From positions 1,240,001 through 1,304,000 of the forward strand of contig JAXMBL010000004.1 of the NCBI GenBank assembly GCA_046349915.1: a stretch of DNA of 64,000 nt. The letters run 5' to 3'. The notes under the pieces are model-generated. The model made no database searches, was not told the origin of the DNA, and was given only the letters and a program-made list of their open reading frames with translations. Of the stretch, positions 62,163 to 64,000 are shown piece by piece (within the stretch, counting starts at the first letter, position 1; each line of letters opens with the position of its first letter). Source of the DNA: CAIXSC01 sp046349915 (GTDB lineage: Bacteria; Planctomycetota; Planctomycetia; Pirellulales; Pirellulaceae). The translations under genes and the position numbers were made by a program.

Positions 62163-64000
62163 ATGAGTGCCTCGGAAAACGGCGACTACGATCCGGCGGA
62201 TGCCGCGTGGCGCGAAATTGAACGGCTGATCGAGGAGTTCCGCGCCTTGGCGGCGACGGCGGTTCCCGCGGCGACGCTGTACGCCGCTCTTGTCGATCGT
62301 GCCACGCGCGCAACAGGAGCGGTCGCCGCGGCGTTGTGGACTCGTACGGCCGATGGACGATTTCAGCCCGAACATCATCGACATGTGGAACGACTCGGAT
62401 TGGCGGATGACTTGCGTGCGCGCGACTTACACGCACGGATGCTGGATGACTCGGCTGGTGCGAGCTCGACCTTGTGGATGCCCGCGGGCGCTGGCATCAC
62501 TTCCTCCAATACACAGTTGCTGAATCGCGGCCATACGCTTAGCTTTACGCCATTGCGCGTCAACAACCAGACATTCGCCGTACTTGAGTTGGCTCATGCT
62601 CCGTTTGAAGATCCGGAGTTGGAGCGTGGCTGCCAGAATGTCGTCGACCGATTCGTCCAACAGGTGAATGCCTGGAAGCTAGCGAGTCAGTTAGCGGAGG
62701 TCGAGCGTCTGGAGACATGGGCTCAAGAACGCGAGGCGTTCGCTCTGCGGCTTCATGGAACTTTGAGTTGGGAGTCCGTGCAGGGCGAGGCGGTGCAAGG
62801 AACTCGACGATTACTTTCGGCCGACCGTGTTTCGCTGGCCATTCGTCGCGGAAAGGCGACCAGGATTGAATCAGTAAGCGGCGTCGAGCAGATCGATCGT
62901 CGCACGCAAGTAGCCTCGGCATTGGAACAATTGACGGCTGCCGTTTCACAATCAGGCGAAGTGCTCCGTTGGAGCGGATCGCGCGAAGACTTGCCTCCCC
63001 AAATCGCCGCGCCGTTGGATGCTTATCTCGACATTGCTCACCCTCGTTCGATCGTGGTGTGGCCCTTCGTGCCGCCTCGCTCCGCGGATGATCAAGAACC
63101 GGGCAAACGGCAAATCGATTCGGCCGACTTCCTCGCTTTGCTGATTGTCGAACGCTGGGGAGGGCTGTTTTCGGACGAAGAGATGGCGAAGCTGCGTGCG
63201 ATCGTACCTCATGTGGCGATGGCATTGGGAAATGCCTGGGAGTATTCGTCGCTGCCCGCCGTAGGGTTGTTGCGATCCCTGAGGGTGTTTACAGGAAATT
63301 CGAGTCGTGGGCGACGTCGACGTTGGCTCTCGCTGGGCGCTTGCGTCGCCTTGGTTGTCACCCTGTTGGCGCCCATCGAATTCACAATTCCTGCTCGAGG
63401 GGAGTTGCAGCCCAAGACGGTGCGCGACGTGTTTGCCACGAGTGATGGCGAAGTTTCGCGATTGTTAGTCAAGCACGAACAACGAGTCGATGCGCGACAG
63501 CCATTGATCGAACTCCAGAGCCCCGACTTGCAATTGGAGCGGGAGCGTGTGGCCGGCGAGTATCGGACAATGCGGGAGCGATTGTTGGCTGTCGAGTCGT
63601 CGCGGCTGCTCGACAAACCGCGCGATCGCGATTCACTGCCATCGCAGCAGTCATCGGAAACCGAACTGCGGCAAGCGATCGAGAGTTTGGAATCGCAATT
63701 GGCGATCATCGAAAAGCAGCGGGAGTCATTACGGCTGTTGAGCCCAATCGCGGGTGAGGTCCTTACCTGGAATCCCGAGGAAATGTTGGACTCACGACCT
63801 GTGAAACGAGGACAACTGCTGTTGAGCGTCGGCGCCGTGGATGGCGAGTGGGAGGCGAAACTTGACATTGACGACCAACGAGCCGGCCATGTGTTGCGAG
63901 CCTTCGAGAAGAGTGACGGCGCCTTGCCCGTGACCTTTGTATTGGCGACCGCTCCTGGGAATCGCCACTCGGGACTCCTGCGAAGAATTGACCGAGTGAC
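62163..64000 (+). CDS. GAF-GAF-HlyD membrane fusion protein (cut by window end)
   Basis: Incomplete: 612 codons read through 64000 without a stop. GAGGAG lies before the ATG and the gene begins 17 bases after the giant gene. Residues about 15-180 and 190-370 resemble two GAF-type sensor domains. One membrane helix (about 390-410, SLGACVALVVTLLAPIEF) precedes a HlyD/membrane-fusion part: the half-lipoyl segment (FATSDGEVSRLLVKHEQRV), a coiled coil (about 455-530) and the returning half (LLSPIAGEVLTW). HlyD-type adaptors connect inner-membrane exporters to the outer envelope. Fusion to cytoplasmic GAF sensors suggests signal-gated export; the ABC or peptidase partner must lie beyond the window. 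Confidence 0.8.
   Translation, partial: MSASENGDYDPADAAWREIERLIEEFRALAATAVPAATLYAALVDRATRATGAVAAALWTRTADGRFQPEHHRHVERLGLADDLRARDLHARMLDDSAGASSTLWMPAGAGITSSNTQLLNRGHTLSFTPLRVNNQTFAVLELAHAPFEDPELERGCQNVVDRFVQQVNAWKLASQLAEVERLETWAQEREAFALRLHGTLSWESVQGEAVQGTRRLLSADRVSLAIRRGKATRIESVSGVEQIDRRTQVASALEQLTAAVSQSGEVLRWSGSREDLPPQIAAPLDAYLDIAHPRSIVVWPFVPPRSADDQEPGKRQIDSADFLALLIVERWGGLFSDEEMAKLRAIVPHVAMALGNAWEYSSLPAVGLLRSLRVFTGNSSRGRRRRWLSLGACVALVVTLLAPIEFTIPARGELQPKTVRDVFATSDGEVSRLLVKHEQRVDARQPLIELQSPDLQLERERVAGEYRTMRERLLAVESSRLLDKPRDRDSLPSQQSSETELRQAIESLESQLAIIEKQRESLRLLSPIAGEVLTWNPEEMLDSRPVKRGQLLLSVGAVDGEWEAKLDIDDQRAGHVLRAFEKSDGALPVTFVLATAPGNRHSGLLRRIDRV

Overview
The window is a 64 kb piece of a high-GC bacterial chromosome, most likely from Planctomycetota, order Pirellulales. 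That placement is inferred from gene content: Tat-exported Gfo/Idh/MocA oxidoreductases beside a DUF6807 (PmoA-like) protein, a YdjY-domain protein, a CE15-type esterase, a caspase-fold giant protein, a GAF-HlyD adaptor, and dispersed palindromic intergenic repeats. No ribosomal RNA gene is present to confirm it.

Layout. 0-2.7 kb: a shortened TssM/IcmF-like membrane protein, a 14-copy heptanucleotide repeat and a small TIR-domain protein. 2.7-9.6 kb (minus strand): a large lipoprotein with a thioredoxin-like domain, acetyl-CoA synthetase, and a psd-pssA pair for phosphatidylethanolamine synthesis. 9.9-16.6 kb: secreted and carbohydrate-related genes (MG2-like exported protein, CE15-type esterase, two Gfo/Idh/MocA proteins, DUF6807) and a TlpA-type thioredoxin. 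16.7-19.4 kb: a three-gene minus-strand run ending in PLPBP (YggS) and DUF167 (YggU). 19.6-24.2 kb: YdjY protein, then hemH-tsaC and hemQ, which together suggest a coproporphyrin-type heme route. 24.4-24.8 kb: tRNA-Glu(UUC) and csrA.

25.2-38.6 kb is a respiratory complex I locus: nuoI, then a DUF2203 gene, then nuoA-C-D-H-J-K-L-M-N. nuoB and nuoE-G are absent from the window. NuoA, NuoL and NuoN carry unusual insertions, including an EF-hand-like segment and a His-rich repeat in NuoL. 38.6-42.9 kb: a helical protein of unknown role, TatD, a D-2-hydroxyacid dehydrogenase, an apparently exported methyltransferase and a His-rich lipoprotein. 42.87-43.55 kb is a decayed insertion sequence with terminal inverted repeats and a 34-bp-arm palindrome.

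43.6-49.7 kb (minus strand) is a cytochrome c maturation (System I) operon, ccmE-F-A-B-C, ending in a CcmD-like helix fused to a carboxypeptidase-regulatory-like domain. CcmE has Cys where the classical protein has the heme-binding His. 49.8-52.7 kb: an ECF sigma factor with a small membrane protein and a large uncharacterised membrane protein.

53.3-64 kb is the least ordinary part: a small basic protein, a VgrG, an FHA-domain protein, an 1840-residue membrane-anchored protein whose N-terminal caspase fold has lost its catalytic cysteine, and a two-GAF/HlyD adaptor cut by the window end. They are co-directional and closely packed, downstream of three identical-length palindromes spaced exactly 20 bp apart. 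I read this as a non-canonical VgrG-associated secretion cassette. Its function is not demonstrated by the sequence.
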